Source: Burkholderiales bacterium | GTDB lineage: Bacteria > Pseudomonadota > Gammaproteobacteria > Burkholderiales > Burkholderiaceae | Direction: 5' to 3' | NCBI GenBank assembly: GCA_021287185.1 | Contig: JAJTAZ010000002.1 | Location: forward strand, 43,719 to 107,718 | DNA length: 64,000 bases | Shown here: positions 47,078-58,280 of the stretch, one piece after another | How the letters are laid out: each line of letters starts with the position of its first letter | Position numbering within the stretch: the stretch's first letter is position 1 | The notes under the pieces: generated by a model | The model's database searches: none | Told to the model about the DNA's origin: nothing | The model's input: the letters and a program-made list of their open reading frames with translations, nothing else | Translations under genes and position numbers: made by a program

Positions 47078-48048
47078 AAACTGATAATCACAAACTGGAC
47101 AAAATGGAAAAATACGGGCGCGGCATAAATCACGCCATCCAAGCGATCCAACACCCCTTGTTCGCGCCCTGTCACATCACCCCAATCGCGAATACCCATA
47201 CTCATCGCAATGCCACGCATCACCAAACGGCCGAGTATTGAACTGATTGCAATCAAGCCCCCTGCGATGAATGCCTGCCAAGGACGCAATGGGGTGAACC
47301 ACGCCAACGACGCACCTAAAATCGCCGCAAAAGTTGCACTGGCGATTAAACCATTCCATGTGTAACGGCTATTGATATCGGGTGCTATGCGGCGAGAGGC
47401 ATTGCGGAAATAGTAATCCGCCACGTGCTGACTCAAAGCAGAAGCACGCACCAAGACCAAAAAGAACAGTAAAAACAAGGCTCTGCGTCCATTGCTAAAT
47501 CCATGCACGGATTCAATATTCAATATCGCCACCATGTGGCTGATACAATACACTGCGACCATCAGCCCCCATTGCAAAGAGGCATTGCGCGTGAGAAATC
47601 GATCGGTGTCTTGTCGAATCACTGTAATCACAGGCAACAGCAAAAACGCATACACAGGGATGAGTACTGTAAACAGACCAAACTCAGAAAAACCAATTAA
47701 AATATATTGCAATGGAATTAAAACAAAAAAGGCAATCGATAGCGCACGGTGATCACCGATTTTCACGGGGGTCAAGGTCACAAACTCACGCAAAGCAATG
47801 AACGAGAGCACAGTGCTGGCCAGCAACCCACCGATGAGCCCAAACAATCCCGTCAAAACGGCAATCAAAAACATCCACCAAAAACTACCCAAATAGCGTT
47901 GGGTGCGCATCAAGAACACACGGCGGGTTTTGTTTTGATGTTTGTCCGCATAAATCAACGACACATACGTGATGATGTGCCCCAAACCCACCAAAAACAC
48001 CAAACTCAGCAGGGTTAAAATGAAACGTTCGTATTCACTCCAATTCAT
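47074..48048 (-). CDS. CdsA-like phosphatidate cytidylyltransferase, divergent signature
   Basis: 324 residues with about eight membrane segments. The C-terminal end RDWGDVTGREQGVLDRLD followed by GVIYAAPVFFH aligns with the CDP-diacylglycerol synthase signature (K-D-x-G ... P-G-H-G-G-x-x-D-R-x-D-S), but the HGG part is changed to EQG and the first basic residue to Arg. It is therefore most like the second, YnbB-type CdsA paralogues. Gene order uvrA-plsC-cdsA on one strand, with 16 bases from plsC. It may be active on phosphatidate or on another lipid phosphate. Confidence 0.8.
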   Translation of the reverse strand: MNWSEYERFILTLLSLVFLVGLGHIITYVSLIYADKHQNKTRRVFLMRTQRYLGSFWWMFLIAVLTGLFGLIGGLLASTVLSFIALREFVTLTPVKIGDHRALSIAFFVLIPLQYILIGFSEFGLFTVLIPVYAFLLLPVITVIRQDTDRFLTRNASLQWGLMVAVYCISHMVAILNIESVHGFSNGRRALFLLFFLVLVRASALSQHVADYYFRNASRRIAPDINSRYTWNGLIASATFAAILGASLAWFTPLRPWQAFIAGGLIAISSILGRLVMRGIAMSMGIRDWGDVTGREQGVLDRLDGVIYAAPVFFHFVQFVIISF

Positions 48049-48064
48049 TGTGGCTCATCCTTGG

Positions 48065-48688
48065 TCAATTGCTCGCGCTTTTTTGTGCACACGCGTCGAT
48101 GACCCCTTGGCGTGCCCGCTCTAAAAAAGCCTCTTTGTCTTCGCCTTCTTGCAAAAAGAAAGGCGTTCCAAAACGTGCCGTACACGCCAAAGGCACAGGC
48201 CAAAACTCACCCTTAGGCATGATGCGCGACAGATTCTCCAAATACACAGGAACAAACTCAACGGTTGGAAAACGTTTGGCCAAATGATAAATCCCCGATT
48301 TAAACGGTTGTGGTATCACGTCTTTATTGCGCGTACCTTCAGGAAAAATAATCAATGAATCGCCCTTGGCCAAGGTGTCATACAGCGGTTGTAGTGGATC
48401 TTCATCGCTGCCTTCTGCTTTGCTGCGCTTGATGTACACCGCGTTCAAACCTTGCGTGGTGATGTATTTTTTAAACTTATTGTTAGCCCAGTAATCCCAC
48501 GCCGCCACAGGATGGGTGGTTTTTTGCAACTCGGGGGGTAAAGCCGTCCAAATCGCCATGGTATCAATGTGACTGGTGTGATTGGCAATATAGATGCGTT
48601 GATTGGCATTGGGTTTACACCCAATCCAGCGTGGATATGCACCCACCAAGATGCGTGTCAGACCTTGTAAAATATACGAAACCCACAT
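48065..48688 (-). CDS. 1-acylglycerol-3-phosphate acyltransferase-like protein (PlsC family)
   Basis: 207 residues. Acyltransferase motifs NHTSHIDT (H-x4-D) and FPEGTRNKD (E-G-T-R) are present in the right order, and a hydrophobic N-terminal segment suggests membrane association. It probably makes phosphatidate, the substrate for the CdsA-like enzyme encoded 16 bases downstream. It starts 10 bases after uvrA. A main plsC elsewhere in the genome cannot be excluded. Confidence 0.85.
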   Translation of the reverse strand: MWVSYILQGLTRILVGAYPRWIGCKPNANQRIYIANHTSHIDTMAIWTALPPELQKTTHPVAAWDYWANNKFKKYITTQGLNAVYIKRSKAEGSDEDPLQPLYDTLAKGDSLIIFPEGTRNKDVIPQPFKSGIYHLAKRFPTVEFVPVYLENLSRIMPKGEFWPVPLACTARFGTPFFLQEGEDKEAFLERARQGVIDACAQKSASN

Positions 48689-48698
48689 GATTGGTCGC

Positions 48699-51569
48699 TC
48701 AACTGTGTTTGGTTAACAATGGGGCCAAATACGCACCCGTCACACTTGCTTTGTTTTTTGCCACTTGTTCAGGCGTGCCCTGCGCGATGATTTGTCCACC
48801 GCCCGCTCCACCCTCTGGGCCCATGTCGATAATCCAATCAGCGGTTTTAATCACATCCAAATTGTGTTCGATAATCACCACAGTATTACCATGATCAGAC
48901 AGTTTGTTCATCACCGACAAGAGCAATTCTATATCAGCAAAGTGCAAACCTGTGGTCGGCTCGTCCAAAATATACAAGGTGCGCCCCGTATCGCGTTTGG
49001 ATAATTCCAACGCAAGTTTGACCCGTTGGGCTTCACCGCCAGATAAAGTCGTTGCCGATTGCCCAAGGGTGATATAACCCAAACCCACATCCAACAAGGT
49101 TTTCAGTTTACGCGCAATATTCGGCACGGCATCGAAAAATGCATGCGCTTGCTCCACCGTCATTTCCAACACTTCGTGAATATTTTTGCCTTTGTACTGC
49201 ACCTCAAGGGTTTCACGGTTGTAGCGTTTGCCATGACACACATCACACGGCACATACACATCGGGTAAAAAGTGCATTTCTACTTTGAGCACACCGTCGC
49301 CTTGGCAGGCTTCGCAACGCCCACCTTTGACATTGAATGAAAACCGCCCTGGTTGATAACCACGCTCTTTCGAAGTCGGCACTTCGGCGAACAATTCACG
49401 TACAGGCGTGAACAAACCCGTGTAGGTCGCAGGATTGGAACGCGGCGTGCGTCCAATCGGTGCTTGATCGACATTGACCACTTTATCGAAATGCGCCAAA
49501 CCGATGATGTCATCATGCGGCGCAGGTTCTTCGGAGGCACGATTGATTGTACGCGCGGCCGCAAGGTAGAGGGTTTCATTAATCAGTGTGGATTTGCCCG
49601 AACCCGATACGCCCGTGACACAGGTCATCAAACCCACAGGCAGATGCAGGTCCACACTTTTAAGGTTGTTGCCTGTCGCGCCTTTAATAATCAACTCTTG
49701 CTCGGTTTTTGGACGGCGTTTTTTCGGTACCTCGATGCGGCGTTTGCCTGAGAGAAAATGTCCTGTCGCTGAATCAGGATGCGCTTCAATTTCCGCAGGT
49801 GTACCGCGGGCAACAATTTGTCCACCGTGCTCACCCGCGCCCGGCCCCATATCCACCACATAATCGGCGGTGCGTATCATGTCTTCATCGTGCTCGACCA
49901 CAATCACCGTATTGTCCAAATCGCGCAGATGTTTCAGCGTTTCAATCAAACGGTCGTTGTCGCGCTGATGCAAGCCAATCGACGGCTCATCAAGCACATA
50001 CATCACGCCCGTCAAGCCCGAACCGATTTGCGATGCCAAGCGAATCCGCTGCGCTTCGCCGCCTGAAAGTGTATCGGCACTGCGCTCCAAGGACAAATAA
50101 TCCAATCCAACATTGTTTAAAAACTGCAAACGCAAGGTGATTTCTTTGATGATGCGATCAGCAATTTCGGCTTTTGCACCTTTGAGTGATATGCTTTTGA
50201 AATACGCCAAAGTGTCGCGCAACGCCAAACGCGCGATTTCATGCAAAGTGCGTGCGGTCTCACCATCGCCCACGCGCACATGACGTGCGGATTCGCGCAA
50301 ACGCGTGCCTGCGCAAGCGGGGCAGGGTTGCACGTTTTGTAACTTCGAGAGCTCCTCACGGATGGTCATCGAATCGGTTTCTTTATAGCGTCGCTCAAGA
50401 TTGGGAATCACGCCCTCAAAGGTGTGCTCACGCACCACCGCGCGCCCTTTGTCTGACAAATACGTAAATGGAATGGTTTGCCGACCTGAGCCGTAGAGGA
50501 TTTTATGTTGCGCCTCCTCAGGCAGTTCCTCAAACGGCATGTCGATGTCAAAATTGTATTTGAGCGACAAACCTTGCATCATGCTGAACGAATAGGCATT
50601 GCGTTTATCCCAACCTTTAATCGCACCCGAAGCCAATGACAAACTCGGATGTGCGACCACACGTTTGGGGTCAAAAAAGGTCACATTGCCCAAACCATCG
50701 CATTCGGGACACGCGCCCATTGGGTTATTGAATGAAAACAAACGCGGCTCCAACTCAGCAATGGCGTAATCACAACCCACTTCAGGACAGGCGAATTTCG
50801 CACTGAACAATTGCTCAATATTGGTATCCATATCCACCGTGAGTGCGCGGCCATCGGCCAAACGCAAAGCGGTCTCGAAACTTTCTGCCAAACGTTGTTT
50901 TAAATCTGCATTGACTTTGATGCGATCCACCACGACTTCAATCGTGTGTTTGTCATTTTTTTTCAAAGCGGGCAAATTATCCACGTCGTAAATCTGCGGC
51001 GCAGATGTATTGGCCGCACCGCCACCTGAGCGCACGCGAAAACGCACAAACCCTTGCGCCTGCATGTGTGCAAATAAATCTTCATGCGTGCCTTTGCGAT
51101 TGGTAACCACAGGCGCGAGTATCATCAATTTGGTATCTTCGGGTAACGCCAACACCGCATCGACCATTTGCGAAACGGTTTGTGAGGCGAGCGGCTGATG
51201 GTGATGAGGGCAATACGGCGTGCCGACCCGCGCAAATAATAAACGCAAATAATCGTGAATTTCCGTCACCGTACCCACAGTGGAGCGCGGATTGTGGCTG
51301 GTCGCCTTTTGCTCAATCGAAATCGCTGGTGATAAACCCTCAATCAAATCGACATCGGGTTTTTCCATCAACTGCAAAAATTGCCGCGCGTACGCCGATA
51401 GGCTTTCAACATAACGGCGCTGTCCCTCAGCGTACAGTGTGTCAAAAGCCAAACTGGATTTTCCTGAGCCGGACAAGCCCGTGATGACGACAAGTTTTTG
51501 CCGCGGTAAATCCAAATTGATGTTTTTGAGGTTGTGCGTGCGTGCGCCACGGATTTTGATTTCATTCAT
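48699..51569 (-). CDS. uvrA: UvrABC system protein A
   Basis: DNA damage-recognition ATPase of nucleotide excision repair. 956 residues from the ATG at 51569 ([17 protein letters not shown]); the frame opens 63 bases earlier but the extra residues do not fit. First Walker [21 protein letters not shown], second [16 protein letters not shown], zinc-finger cysteines in [10 protein letters not shown] and [12 protein letters not shown], and two signature sequences with LSGGEAQR. No LexA box (CTGT-N8-ACAG) was found upstream. Divergent from the MFS gene. Confidence 0.97.
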   Translation of the reverse strand: MNEIKIRGARTHNLKNINLDLPRQKLVVITGLSGSGKSSLAFDTLYAEGQRRYVESLSAYARQFLQLMEKPDVDLIEGLSPAISIEQKATSHNPRSTVGTVTEIHDYLRLLFARVGTPYCPHHHQPLASQTVSQMVDAVLALPEDTKLMILAPVVTNRKGTHEDLFAHMQAQGFVRFRVRSGGGAANTSAPQIYDVDNLPALKKNDKHTIEVVVDRIKVNADLKQRLAESFETALRLADGRALTVDMDTNIEQLFSAKFACPEVGCDYAIAELEPRLFSFNNPMGACPECDGLGNVTFFDPKRVVAHPSLSLASGAIKGWDKRNAYSFSMMQGLSLKYNFDIDMPFEELPEEAQHKILYGSGRQTIPFTYLSDKGRAVVREHTFEGVIPNLERRYKETDSMTIREELSKLQNVQPCPACAGTRLRESARHVRVGDGETARTLHEIARLALRDTLAYFKSISLKGAKAEIADRIIKEITLRLQFLNNVGLDYLSLERSADTLSGGEAQRIRLASQIGSGLTGVMYVLDEPSIGLHQRDNDRLIETLKHLRDLDNTVIVVEHDEDMIRTADYVVDMGPGAGEHGGQIVARGTPAEIEAHPDSATGHFLSGKRRIEVPKKRRPKTEQELIIKGATGNNLKSVDLHLPVGLMTCVTGVSGSGKSTLINETLYLAAARTINRASEEPAPHDDIIGLAHFDKVVNVDQAPIGRTPRSNPATYTGLFTPVRELFAEVPTSKERGYQPGRFSFNVKGGRCEACQGDGVLKVEMHFLPDVYVPCDVCHGKRYNRETLEVQYKGKNIHEVLEMTVEQAHAFFDAVPNIARKLKTLLDVGLGYITLGQSATTLSGGEAQRVKLALELSKRDTGRTLYILDEPTTGLHFADIELLLSVMNKLSDHGNTVVIIEHNLDVIKTADWIIDMGPEGGAGGGQIIAQGTPEQVAKNKASVTGAYLAPLLTKHS

Positions 51570-51728
51570 ATATGTGCTTTGCTGTTTGCATGGAGGCATG
51601 GATTTGCTACAAAACGTTACATCACCCACCACGACAATCGACCATCCAATCTGCTACTATAACGCTTTTTACAGACAATTGCCATGTACGCATTGGCACT
51701 TGCAAACCCTCATACCCTCATTCACACC

Positions 51729-52967
51729 ATGACCCAATCTGTCGCTACCCAAAACCAATTGAACCCAACTGAGCGCAGCATCAGCATCCGTCTTGCCTTG
51801 GTATTTGCCCTGAGAATGTTTGGTTTATTTGTGGTGTTGCCCGTGCTCGCACCCTACGCACTCGGTTTGCCTTTGGGGTTTGGTTTTACCAACGCACCCA
51901 CGCCCGCACAAACTGGCTTGGCAGTCGGTTTGGCAATGGGCGCGTATGGTTTGACCCAAGCATTTCTCTACATTCCCTACGGATTGGCATCCGATAAATG
52001 GGGACGCAAACCCATCATCACCGTAGGCCTCATTATTTTCGCGATGGGCAGTTTTTGGGCGGCCCGTGCCGACAGCATTTATGGTCTGGCGATGGCGCGC
52101 GCGTTACAAGGCATGGGTGCCATTTCCAGCGTTGTGGTGGCGATGGTCGCCGACACCACACGCACCGAGGTGCGCACCCGAGCGATGGCAATGATTGGCA
52201 TGTCGATTGCTTTGACGTTCGCCGTGTCCTTGATTGTCGGGCCAATTTTATTTGACTGGGTGGGGATGCACGGCATCTTCGTGCTGATTGGTGTGCTGGC
52301 ATTGCTCGCTCTATTATTAATATGGTCAATTCCACTTACACCCTTGGACTCACACCACGCACCCATCAGTTCAAAAAAAGCCATGCAACTGGTACTCGCA
52401 GACCGAAAATTGTGGTTGCTCAACTTTGGCGTGTTTATCCTACATGCCGTGCAAATGGCGATGTGGGTGGTGATTCCCTCACGTTTGCTTGCACTGCAAT
52501 TGACCCACCAACAAAGTACGTTATTGTATTTAATTGTGATTCTCATCAGCATGGCAGCAATGGTACCACTGATTATTCGCGCGGAAAAATACGGCAAAAT
52601 GTTTGCAACCATGCGTCTGGCAGTCGCGCTGATTGTGTTGGCACAAATTTTATTGGCCACTCAGATGGGTGGCGTGTGGGTGATTGCAGGTGCGCTGCTG
52701 GTGTTTTTCACGGGTTTTAATGTGCTCGAAGCCATCCAGCCATCGTTGCTGTCTAAATTCACACATCCAGCCACCAAAGGTGCTGCATCGGGGGTGTACA
52801 ACACCATACAAGCACTGGGATTATTTGTAGGGGCCATGTTGGGCGCATGGCTTAACACGCATTGGGGCATCACAGGTTTGTTTGTCGGAACCACCATCAT
52901 GGCGTTGACATGGCTGGGCGCACATCAAGTGTTCTCAAGCCACACGCACACTTCCGCTCAGCACTAA
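51729..52967 (+). CDS. MFS transporter
   Basis: 412 residues from the ATG at 51729, about twelve membrane segments. The DHA1-type loop [11 protein letters not shown] is seen between segments 2 and 3. An in-frame ATG at 51684 would add 15 residues. Similar transporters lie beside uvrA in many betaproteobacteria, usually with ssb on the other side; no ssb is present here. Substrate not readable from sequence; a drug or small-metabolite exporter is the usual guess. Confidence 0.87.
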   Translation: MTQSVATQNQLNPTERSISIRLALVFALRMFGLFVVLPVLAPYALGLPLGFGFTNAPTPAQTGLAVGLAMGAYGLTQAFLYIPYGLASDKWGRKPIITVGLIIFAMGSFWAARADSIYGLAMARALQGMGAISSVVVAMVADTTRTEVRTRAMAMIGMSIALTFAVSLIVGPILFDWVGMHGIFVLIGVLALLALLLIWSIPLTPLDSHHAPISSKKAMQLVLADRKLWLLNFGVFILHAVQMAMWVVIPSRLLALQLTHQQSTLLYLIVILISMAAMVPLIIRAEKYGKMFATMRLAVALIVLAQILLATQMGGVWVIAGALLVFFTGFNVLEAIQPSLLSKFTHPATKGAASGVYNTIQALGLFVGAMLGAWLNTHWGITGLFVGTTIMALTWLGAHQVFSSHTHTSAQH

Positions 52968-53098
52968 AGTTGATGCTTAATGCAACTGTGTTGATGTACA
53001 CCGAAGACTTCAAATGACAAACACCCCGAACAGTGATAACCGCTTGGGGTGTTTCGTTTTTCATCAATACCGTTGAGTACGAACCACTGAAACAATGG

Positions 53099-53638
53099 TC
53101 AATTCGTAGGCGCACTTGCAGGTGCGACAGGTGCATTTTGCGGCTGCGGAGTAGGTTGTTGGTTCATACATTCGGTTTTGCTGGGGCAAATCCAACTAAA
53201 ATTATTGTCACGCCACAGACCGACCACTTTGTACGTATCGCCAACCCAAGTGCCCAAATTCTGCGTGGTGTACGACAAAACATTGCCATCGCCTTGTGCC
53301 AAACTCATCACGCCAAAGCCATTGCGCTTACCCAGATAATATTCTCCAATATACTGGCTGCCATTGGCCCAAGTGAACTTACCCTCACCGCTCATCAAAC
53401 CTTGAGCATAATTGCCCACATACACATCACCAAGTTCACCATTGATATACCACTGCATGGTACCTTGACCATGCGCGTAACCATTGAGGCAATTGCCTGA
53501 CCATTTAATACTCTCATTGGGCTGTGGATACGGATTCCAAGCCTTGCATTTCGAAGATGAATCAACTGTCCAGTCACCTGCGTACGAAATCTGTGCGTAC
53601 ACAGCCATCAACAAGAGTACAAACATTTTTTTAATCAT
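53099..53638 (-). CDS. Secreted MORN-repeat protein
   Basis: 179 residues from the ATG at 53638, with AAGGAG before it; the frame extends upstream but without signal. Signal peptide to about residue 20 (SYA-GD). The body has MORN-type repeats, visible as GYAHGQGTMQWY, YVGNYAQGLMSGEGKFTW and YIGEYYLGKRNGFGVM, then a Cys-bearing stretch and a Pro/Ala/Gln-rich tail. MORN repeats often bind lipids or other proteins, but no function is known here. Probably periplasmic. Confidence 0.8.
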   Translation of the reverse strand: MIKKMFVLLLMAVYAQISYAGDWTVDSSSKCKAWNPYPQPNESIKWSGNCLNGYAHGQGTMQWYINGELGDVYVGNYAQGLMSGEGKFTWANGSQYIGEYYLGKRNGFGVMSLAQGDGNVLSYTTQNLGTWVGDTYKVVGLWRDNNFSWICPSKTECMNQQPTPQPQNAPVAPASAPTN

Positions 53639-53824
53639 CCTATTCTCCTTATGGCTTATTGCGCCGATTGAACAATCGATTTTATTGCTGCCCAAAAATC
53701 TCATCTTTCACATGAAAAACCTTCTGCCCACAGCGAGTGGGTATTCAAAGATGGGAAGGCTTGGATTGTACTATAACCCAAAACAAATTCATCTGAATCA
53801 TTGCTTTTTCTGTCGTCACACCAC

Positions 53825-53859
53825 AAAAAAATCCACCTCAATTAAACGAAGTGGATTTT
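53825..53859 (-). terminator. Terminator after lysC
   Basis: On the minus strand, stem AAAATCCAC / GTGGATTTT around a 14-base loop is followed by a T run, 24 bases after the lysC stop. Confidence 0.75.
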
Positions 53860-53882
53860 CGATGGGCTTTGTTCAGCACCAT

Positions 53883-55160
53883 TTATACAGCGTCGGTACT
53901 GACCTCATTCTCTAAATCAAAGGCTTGATGCAATTCGCGCACCGCCAACTCCATGAATTTGTCTTCGATAATCACAGAGATTTTAATTTCAGAGGTTGAA
54001 ATCATTTGGATATTGATGCCCGCGTGCGAGAGCGTGTCAAACATTTTGCTTGCCACGCCCACGTGTGAGCGCATACCAATACCCACTGCTGAGACTTTTG
54101 CCACTTTATCATTGCCATCAACCGATGCCGCACCAACTGCAGGCGCAACCGTGCTATTAATCAACTCCATGGTTTTATTGTATTCAGCGCGGTTGACCGT
54201 GAATGAAAAATCGGTCGTACCGTTTTTGCTTTGGTTTTGGATAATCATATCCACGTCAATATTCGCAGCAGCGATCGGACCCAAGATGTTGAACGCCACC
54301 CCAGGCATATCGGGCACTTGGTTCAAGGTGATTTTGGCTTCGTCGCGACTAAATGCGATGCCAGAGATGACTGCTTTTTCCATGTTTTCGTCTTCCTCAA
54401 ATGTAATCAGGGTGCCAGAGTTGGCTTCTATGTTGATGTCCATATCTGGGTCTGTCAAACTCGACAACACGCGGGTTTTAACTTGGTATTTACCCGCGAA
54501 CTCAACCGAGCGAATTTGCAATACTTTCGAGCCCAAACTCGCCATTTCAAGCATTTCTTCAAAAGTGATTTTGTCCATGCGGCGCGCATTTCCGACCACG
54601 CGTGGATCCGTGGTGTACACGCCATCCACGTCTGTGTAAATCAAACATTCATCGGCCTTAATCGCTGCGGCCACGGCCACCGCCGAGGTATCTGAACCAC
54701 CGCGCCCCAGTGTGGTGATGTTGTTATTGGGGTCAACGCCTTGAAAGCCCGTGATGATGACCACACGCCCTGCATCCAAATCCTTTTTGACTTTTACACC
54801 GTCGATGGACTCAATACGCGCTTTCATAAATGCTGAATTGGTGCGCACGGGCACTTGCCAACCCGTGTAACTGACCGCTGGTGTGCCAATCGCTTGCAGG
54901 GCAATTGCCAGCAAACCGACCGATACTTGCTCACCTGTCGAGGCAATCATATCCATTTCTCGTGGGCTCATGTCGGCACAATTGGCGTTAATTTCCTTGG
55001 CCAAACCCAGCAAACGATTGGTCTCCCCAGACATGGCTGAAGGCACCACCACCACTTGATGCCCTGCGTTGACCCATTTTGCCACGCGCCGTGCGACGTT
55101 TTGAATGCGCTCAACCGAGCCCATGGACGTGCCACCGTATTTGTGTACCACTAATGCCAT
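53883..55160 (-). CDS. lysC: Aspartate kinase
   Basis: First step of lysine, threonine, methionine and diaminopimelate synthesis. 425 residues from the ATG at 55160 ([14 protein letters not shown]); the frame opens 33 bases earlier. Catalytic block [13 protein letters not shown], then [15 protein letters not shown], and two C-terminal ACT domains (about 265 onward) for feedback control, as in the single-gene form with internal start products in some bacteria. AAGGA precedes the ATG. Links with the dap operon in this window through the same pathway. Confidence 0.96.
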   Translation of the reverse strand: MALVVHKYGGTSMGSVERIQNVARRVAKWVNAGHQVVVVPSAMSGETNRLLGLAKEINANCADMSPREMDMIASTGEQVSVGLLAIALQAIGTPAVSYTGWQVPVRTNSAFMKARIESIDGVKVKKDLDAGRVVIITGFQGVDPNNNITTLGRGGSDTSAVAVAAAIKADECLIYTDVDGVYTTDPRVVGNARRMDKITFEEMLEMASLGSKVLQIRSVEFAGKYQVKTRVLSSLTDPDMDINIEANSGTLITFEEDENMEKAVISGIAFSRDEAKITLNQVPDMPGVAFNILGPIAAANIDVDMIIQNQSKNGTTDFSFTVNRAEYNKTMELINSTVAPAVGAASVDGNDKVAKVSAVGIGMRSHVGVASKMFDTLSHAGINIQMISTSEIKISVIIEDKFMELAVRELHQAFDLENEVSTDAV

Positions 55161-55273
55161 TTTTGAATGTCCTTTTGAAATCAATACAACCAACCCGTTA
55201 GGATACAGAGTGCCTGCACATAACTCAATAGAGTGGCTCTTGTTTGCGCGAATTTACTTGTTTTTCGCGGCGT

Positions 55274-56293
55274 TTACGCCTCGTCGTAGCCATTGGGGTT
55301 GCGACTTTGCCACACCCAAGCATCACGACACATGTCGCTGATGGTGTATTCGGTTTCAAACCCGAGCAATTGACGCGCCAATTGTGGGTTGGCATACACA
55401 CTCGCCACATCACCCGCGCGACGCGGTGCAATGGTGTAAGCAATGGGTTTACCTGAGGCTTGCTCAAATGCCTGTACCATTTGCAATACGGTCACGGGTT
55501 TGCCCGTACCAAGGTTCACGGTGAATGAGTCATTGCCCGCCAACAAATGATTGACTGCGAGCACATGCCCACGCGCCAAATCCATGACGTGAATATAGTC
55601 GCGCTCGCCCGTACCATCTGCGGTCGGGTAATCGTTGCCGAACACCGATAATTTTTCGCGCAAACCAATCGCAACTTGCTGTACATAAGGCATGAGGTTA
55701 TTCGGAATGCCGCGCGGATGCTCGCCAATTTGCCCTGATGGGTGCGCACCCACTGGGTTGAAATAACGCAACATGGCGTAACGCAAGGTTTTGTCCGCGA
55801 CCGCCACATCGCGAATGATTTGCTCCATCATTACCTTGGTTTGACCATAGGGATTGGTCGCCGATAGCGGTGCATCCTCGGACATCGGGGGCACGCCATT
55901 CTCACCATACACGGTCGCCGATGAACTGAGCACAATATGGTGCACGCCAGCCTGCGCCATTGCCGCCAACACCGAGAGTGTCCCCATCACGTTGTTTTGG
56001 TAGTAACTCAGCGGTTTTTCCACCGACTCGCCAACCGCTTTATGCGCGGCAAAATGAATGACGGCCTGAATGTCGTGAGTGTTTAGCACATCAACCAACG
56101 CAGCCGTGTCCAGCACATCTTGTTCAATCACCATGGGTTTGACCCCAGTAATCACCTGAATGCGCTCGGCCACCTTGGGCGTAGAGTTGGAAAAATTGTC
56201 GAGCAATATCGGTGTATGTCCCGATTCAATCAGCACCACCGCAGTGTGCGCCCCGATATAGCCAGTACCACCTGTCAATAATATGTTTGCCAT
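55274..56293 (-). CDS. galE: UDP-glucose 4-epimerase
   Basis: NAD enzyme that converts UDP-glucose to UDP-galactose and back. 339 residues. NAD site LLTGGTGYIGAHTAVVLI, catalytic Ser in LSSSATVYGE, and Tyr-Lys pair in NPYGQTKVMMEQ. Lies 18 bases downstream of lptB, where rpoN usually stands in proteobacteria. It would supply UDP-galactose to Glf in the polysaccharide operon at 13-20 kb. Confidence 0.96.
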   Translation of the reverse strand: MANILLTGGTGYIGAHTAVVLIESGHTPILLDNFSNSTPKVAERIQVITGVKPMVIEQDVLDTAALVDVLNTHDIQAVIHFAAHKAVGESVEKPLSYYQNNVMGTLSVLAAMAQAGVHHIVLSSSATVYGENGVPPMSEDAPLSATNPYGQTKVMMEQIIRDVAVADKTLRYAMLRYFNPVGAHPSGQIGEHPRGIPNNLMPYVQQVAIGLREKLSVFGNDYPTADGTGERDYIHVMDLARGHVLAVNHLLAGNDSFTVNLGTGKPVTVLQMVQAFEQASGKPIAYTIAPRRAGDVASVYANPQLARQLLGFETEYTISDMCRDAWVWQSRNPNGYDEA

Positions 56294-56311
56294 ACAAACC
56301 TAACTATTTGG

Positions 56312-57067
56312 TTACATTGAAAAATGTTCGCCCAGATACACGCGGCGCACGGCTTCATTGCTGACAATCGCAGACGCATCGCCCTCGGCCAATACAATGC
56401 CATCGCTGATGATGTACGCACGGTCACAAATGCCCAAAGTTTCACGCACGTTGTGGTCGGTAATCAACACGCCAATATTGCGCTCGACCAAAAATTTGAT
56501 GATGCGTTGAATATCAATCACCGCAATCGGATCAACCCCTGCGAACGGTTCATCCAACAGCACAAAACGCGGATTGGTCGCCAAGGTGCGCGCGATTTCC
56601 ACACGCCGCCGCTCACCACCTGACAAAGCAGGCGCAGGACTGTGCAAAATATGCCCGATTTGCAAATCGCCCACCAATTGGTTGAGTTGGTGATTGATTT
56701 CAGCCAAACCGAGTCGCTTGCCATGCGTGTCGCGTTGCAACTCCAACACCGCACGAATGTTCTCCTCCACCGTGAGTTTGCGAAAAATCGAGGCTTCCTG
56801 TGGTAAATACGACATGCCTTTGCGCGCGCGCACATGCATGGGCTGGTGAATGAGGTTTTCACCATCCAAAGACACCGAGCCTTGATCAGCACCAATCAAA
56901 CCCATGACCATGTAAAAACTGGTGGTTTTCCCTGCACCGTTGGGGCCAAGCAATCCAACCACTTCGCCACTGTGAACATTGAACGACACATCTTTGACCA
57001 CGGTGCGTTTGCCATAGCGTTTTTGCAAGTGCTGTATCGAAAGTTCAGAACGGGGTAATGCGCTCAT
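56312..57067 (-). CDS. lptB: LPS export ABC transporter ATPase
   Basis: Cytoplasmic ATPase that powers LPS extraction from the inner membrane with LptF/LptG. 251 residues. Walker [21 protein letters not shown] region, signature [10 protein letters not shown], Walker [15 protein letters not shown] and the switch histidine in [11 protein letters not shown]. Its ATG overlaps the TGA of lptA (ATGA), showing translational coupling. Confidence 0.97.
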   Translation of the reverse strand: MSALPRSELSIQHLQKRYGKRTVVKDVSFNVHSGEVVGLLGPNGAGKTTSFYMVMGLIGADQGSVSLDGENLIHQPMHVRARKGMSYLPQEASIFRKLTVEENIRAVLELQRDTHGKRLGLAEINHQLNQLVGDLQIGHILHSPAPALSGGERRRVEIARTLATNPRFVLLDEPFAGVDPIAVIDIQRIIKFLVERNIGVLITDHNVRETLGICDRAYIISDGIVLAEGDASAIVSNEAVRRVYLGEHFSM

Positions 57068-57615
57068 TTGCCCCCCTGTTGTTTGTCACGTGGCGCAATG
57101 AACACATGGGTGCGCCCCGTATTTTTCGGGTTGGATTCAAATACCTCAGTGAGTTGGTTGTAGGTCAACTCATCGGCATCAATTTGGTCGATGATTTTTC
57201 CTTGGGCATTGATGCGTTGCGCTCGTGCGCGCTTTGCCAACACAATCACGTTGTTTTTGCCGTCGTAGAGCAGTTGTTCGGCTTGCGCTTTCATGATTTC
57301 GTTGGTGCCATCGCGTTTCTGCTGAAAATGCACCAAGCCGTTTTCCCCGCCTTTGGCGGTTGCATACTGATAGCCCTCGGGGTCAACCAAGGTATCAACT
57401 GTATCTGATAGAATGTGCATCGTTCCTTGCTGCAAAACCACACGCCCTGTAAAACGCGCGCTTTGCGTCACATCACTGTACTGTGCAGTGTCTGCTTCGA
57501 TGGTAAACGGTTGGCTTCTATCCGTCAGTACGCCATCCGCGCCACCGACCACCGTTGCACCCAACGCAAGCACGCCAAAGGTCAAACAAGATAGGAATAA
57601 TTGAATTTTTTTCAT
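57064..57615 (-). CDS. lptA: LPS transport periplasmic protein
   Basis: Periplasmic bridge protein of LPS transport. 183 residues with a signal peptide (cut near ATVVGG or shortly before) and an OstA-like beta-jellyroll body: [20 protein letters not shown] and later [16 protein letters not shown]. Overlaps lptB by 4 bases; 35 bases after lptC. C-terminal tail is basic and glutamine-rich, of no known role. Confidence 0.93.
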   Translation of the reverse strand: MKKIQLFLSCLTFGVLALGATVVGGADGVLTDRSQPFTIEADTAQYSDVTQSARFTGRVVLQQGTMHILSDTVDTLVDPEGYQYATAKGGENGLVHFQQKRDGTNEIMKAQAEQLLYDGKNNVIVLAKRARAQRINAQGKIIDQIDADELTYNQLTEVFESNPKNTGRTHVFIAPRDKQQGGK

Positions 57616-57650
57616 GTGTTTTCTAAAAACGCTGTAAGGTTACTGGGTGG

Positions 57651-58280
57651 TTATTTATGCACTGCATTGACAATTTCTGCTTTGATACGAGTGCCTTGAT
57701 GAGTATCCATCTGACCACCACCCATGTCTAAATCGCGCAATTGGTAATCATAACGAAAACGTTTCCCTGTGACCTTGCTGGCACCACTGGTCATCACAAA
57801 CGCTTCGTCACTGCTGGCCAGACCTTGATTCATATTCACACGCATGGTTTCGGTCGCAAGTGTCATGTCTTGATTCTTGCCATCTGGTTCACGTTGCAGA
57901 AACACATTGCCTGATAAATCAACAATTTTTTCTGCACTGTTCCAAACAGCCTTTTGTGCCCTAACCACCACTTTGGGTTGACCATCGGCGGTTGAAATGA
58001 GGACGACTTCCTGCCCACTGAGGTTTTGGTTGCCAAAATGCTCAATGTGATTCATGGTTGCTTGATAAAGCAGCTTGCCATTGTCACTGGTTTGGGTCAA
58101 TTCGGCACGATCTGCGTAACCATCCATGCGTTCAGGTTGCTGATTTTGCGCAACAGGTTTCGGAGCCGAGTCTTTGCGTACCCACCAAAAACTCGCACCC
58201 GCAATCGCGATGAGTATCAGCAGATACACCACATTGGGCAAATTAAAACGTCGCCAGTATTGCCAACGAGAAAAGGCCAT
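57651..58280 (-). CDS. lptC: LPS export system protein LptC
   Basis: Single-span inner-membrane protein that receives LPS from LptBFG and passes it to LptA. 209 residues. A membrane segment near residues 15-32, then a periplasmic beta-jellyroll with LYQATMNHIEHFGNQN, VFLQREPDGKNQDM and the C-terminal SKVTGKRFRYDYQLRDL. Its ATG follows the kdsC stop TAA with no gap. Confidence 0.9.
   Translation of the reverse strand: MAFSRWQYWRRFNLPNVVYLLILIAIAGASFWWVRKDSAPKPVAQNQQPERMDGYADRAELTQTSDNGKLLYQATMNHIEHFGNQNLSGQEVVLISTADGQPKVVVRAQKAVWNSAEKIVDLSGNVFLQREPDGKNQDMTLATETMRVNMNQGLASSDEAFVMTSGASKVTGKRFRYDYQLRDLDMGGGQMDTHQGTRIKAEIVNAVHK

Noticed and set aside
51570..51728. LexA box upstream of uvrA
   Set aside because: Looked for CTGT-N8-ACAG in the divergent region; only isolated half sites were found.
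53484..53915. 143-codon plus-strand open frame
   Set aside because: Overlaps the ends of the MORN gene and lysC on the other strand and the lysC terminator; no family resemblance.
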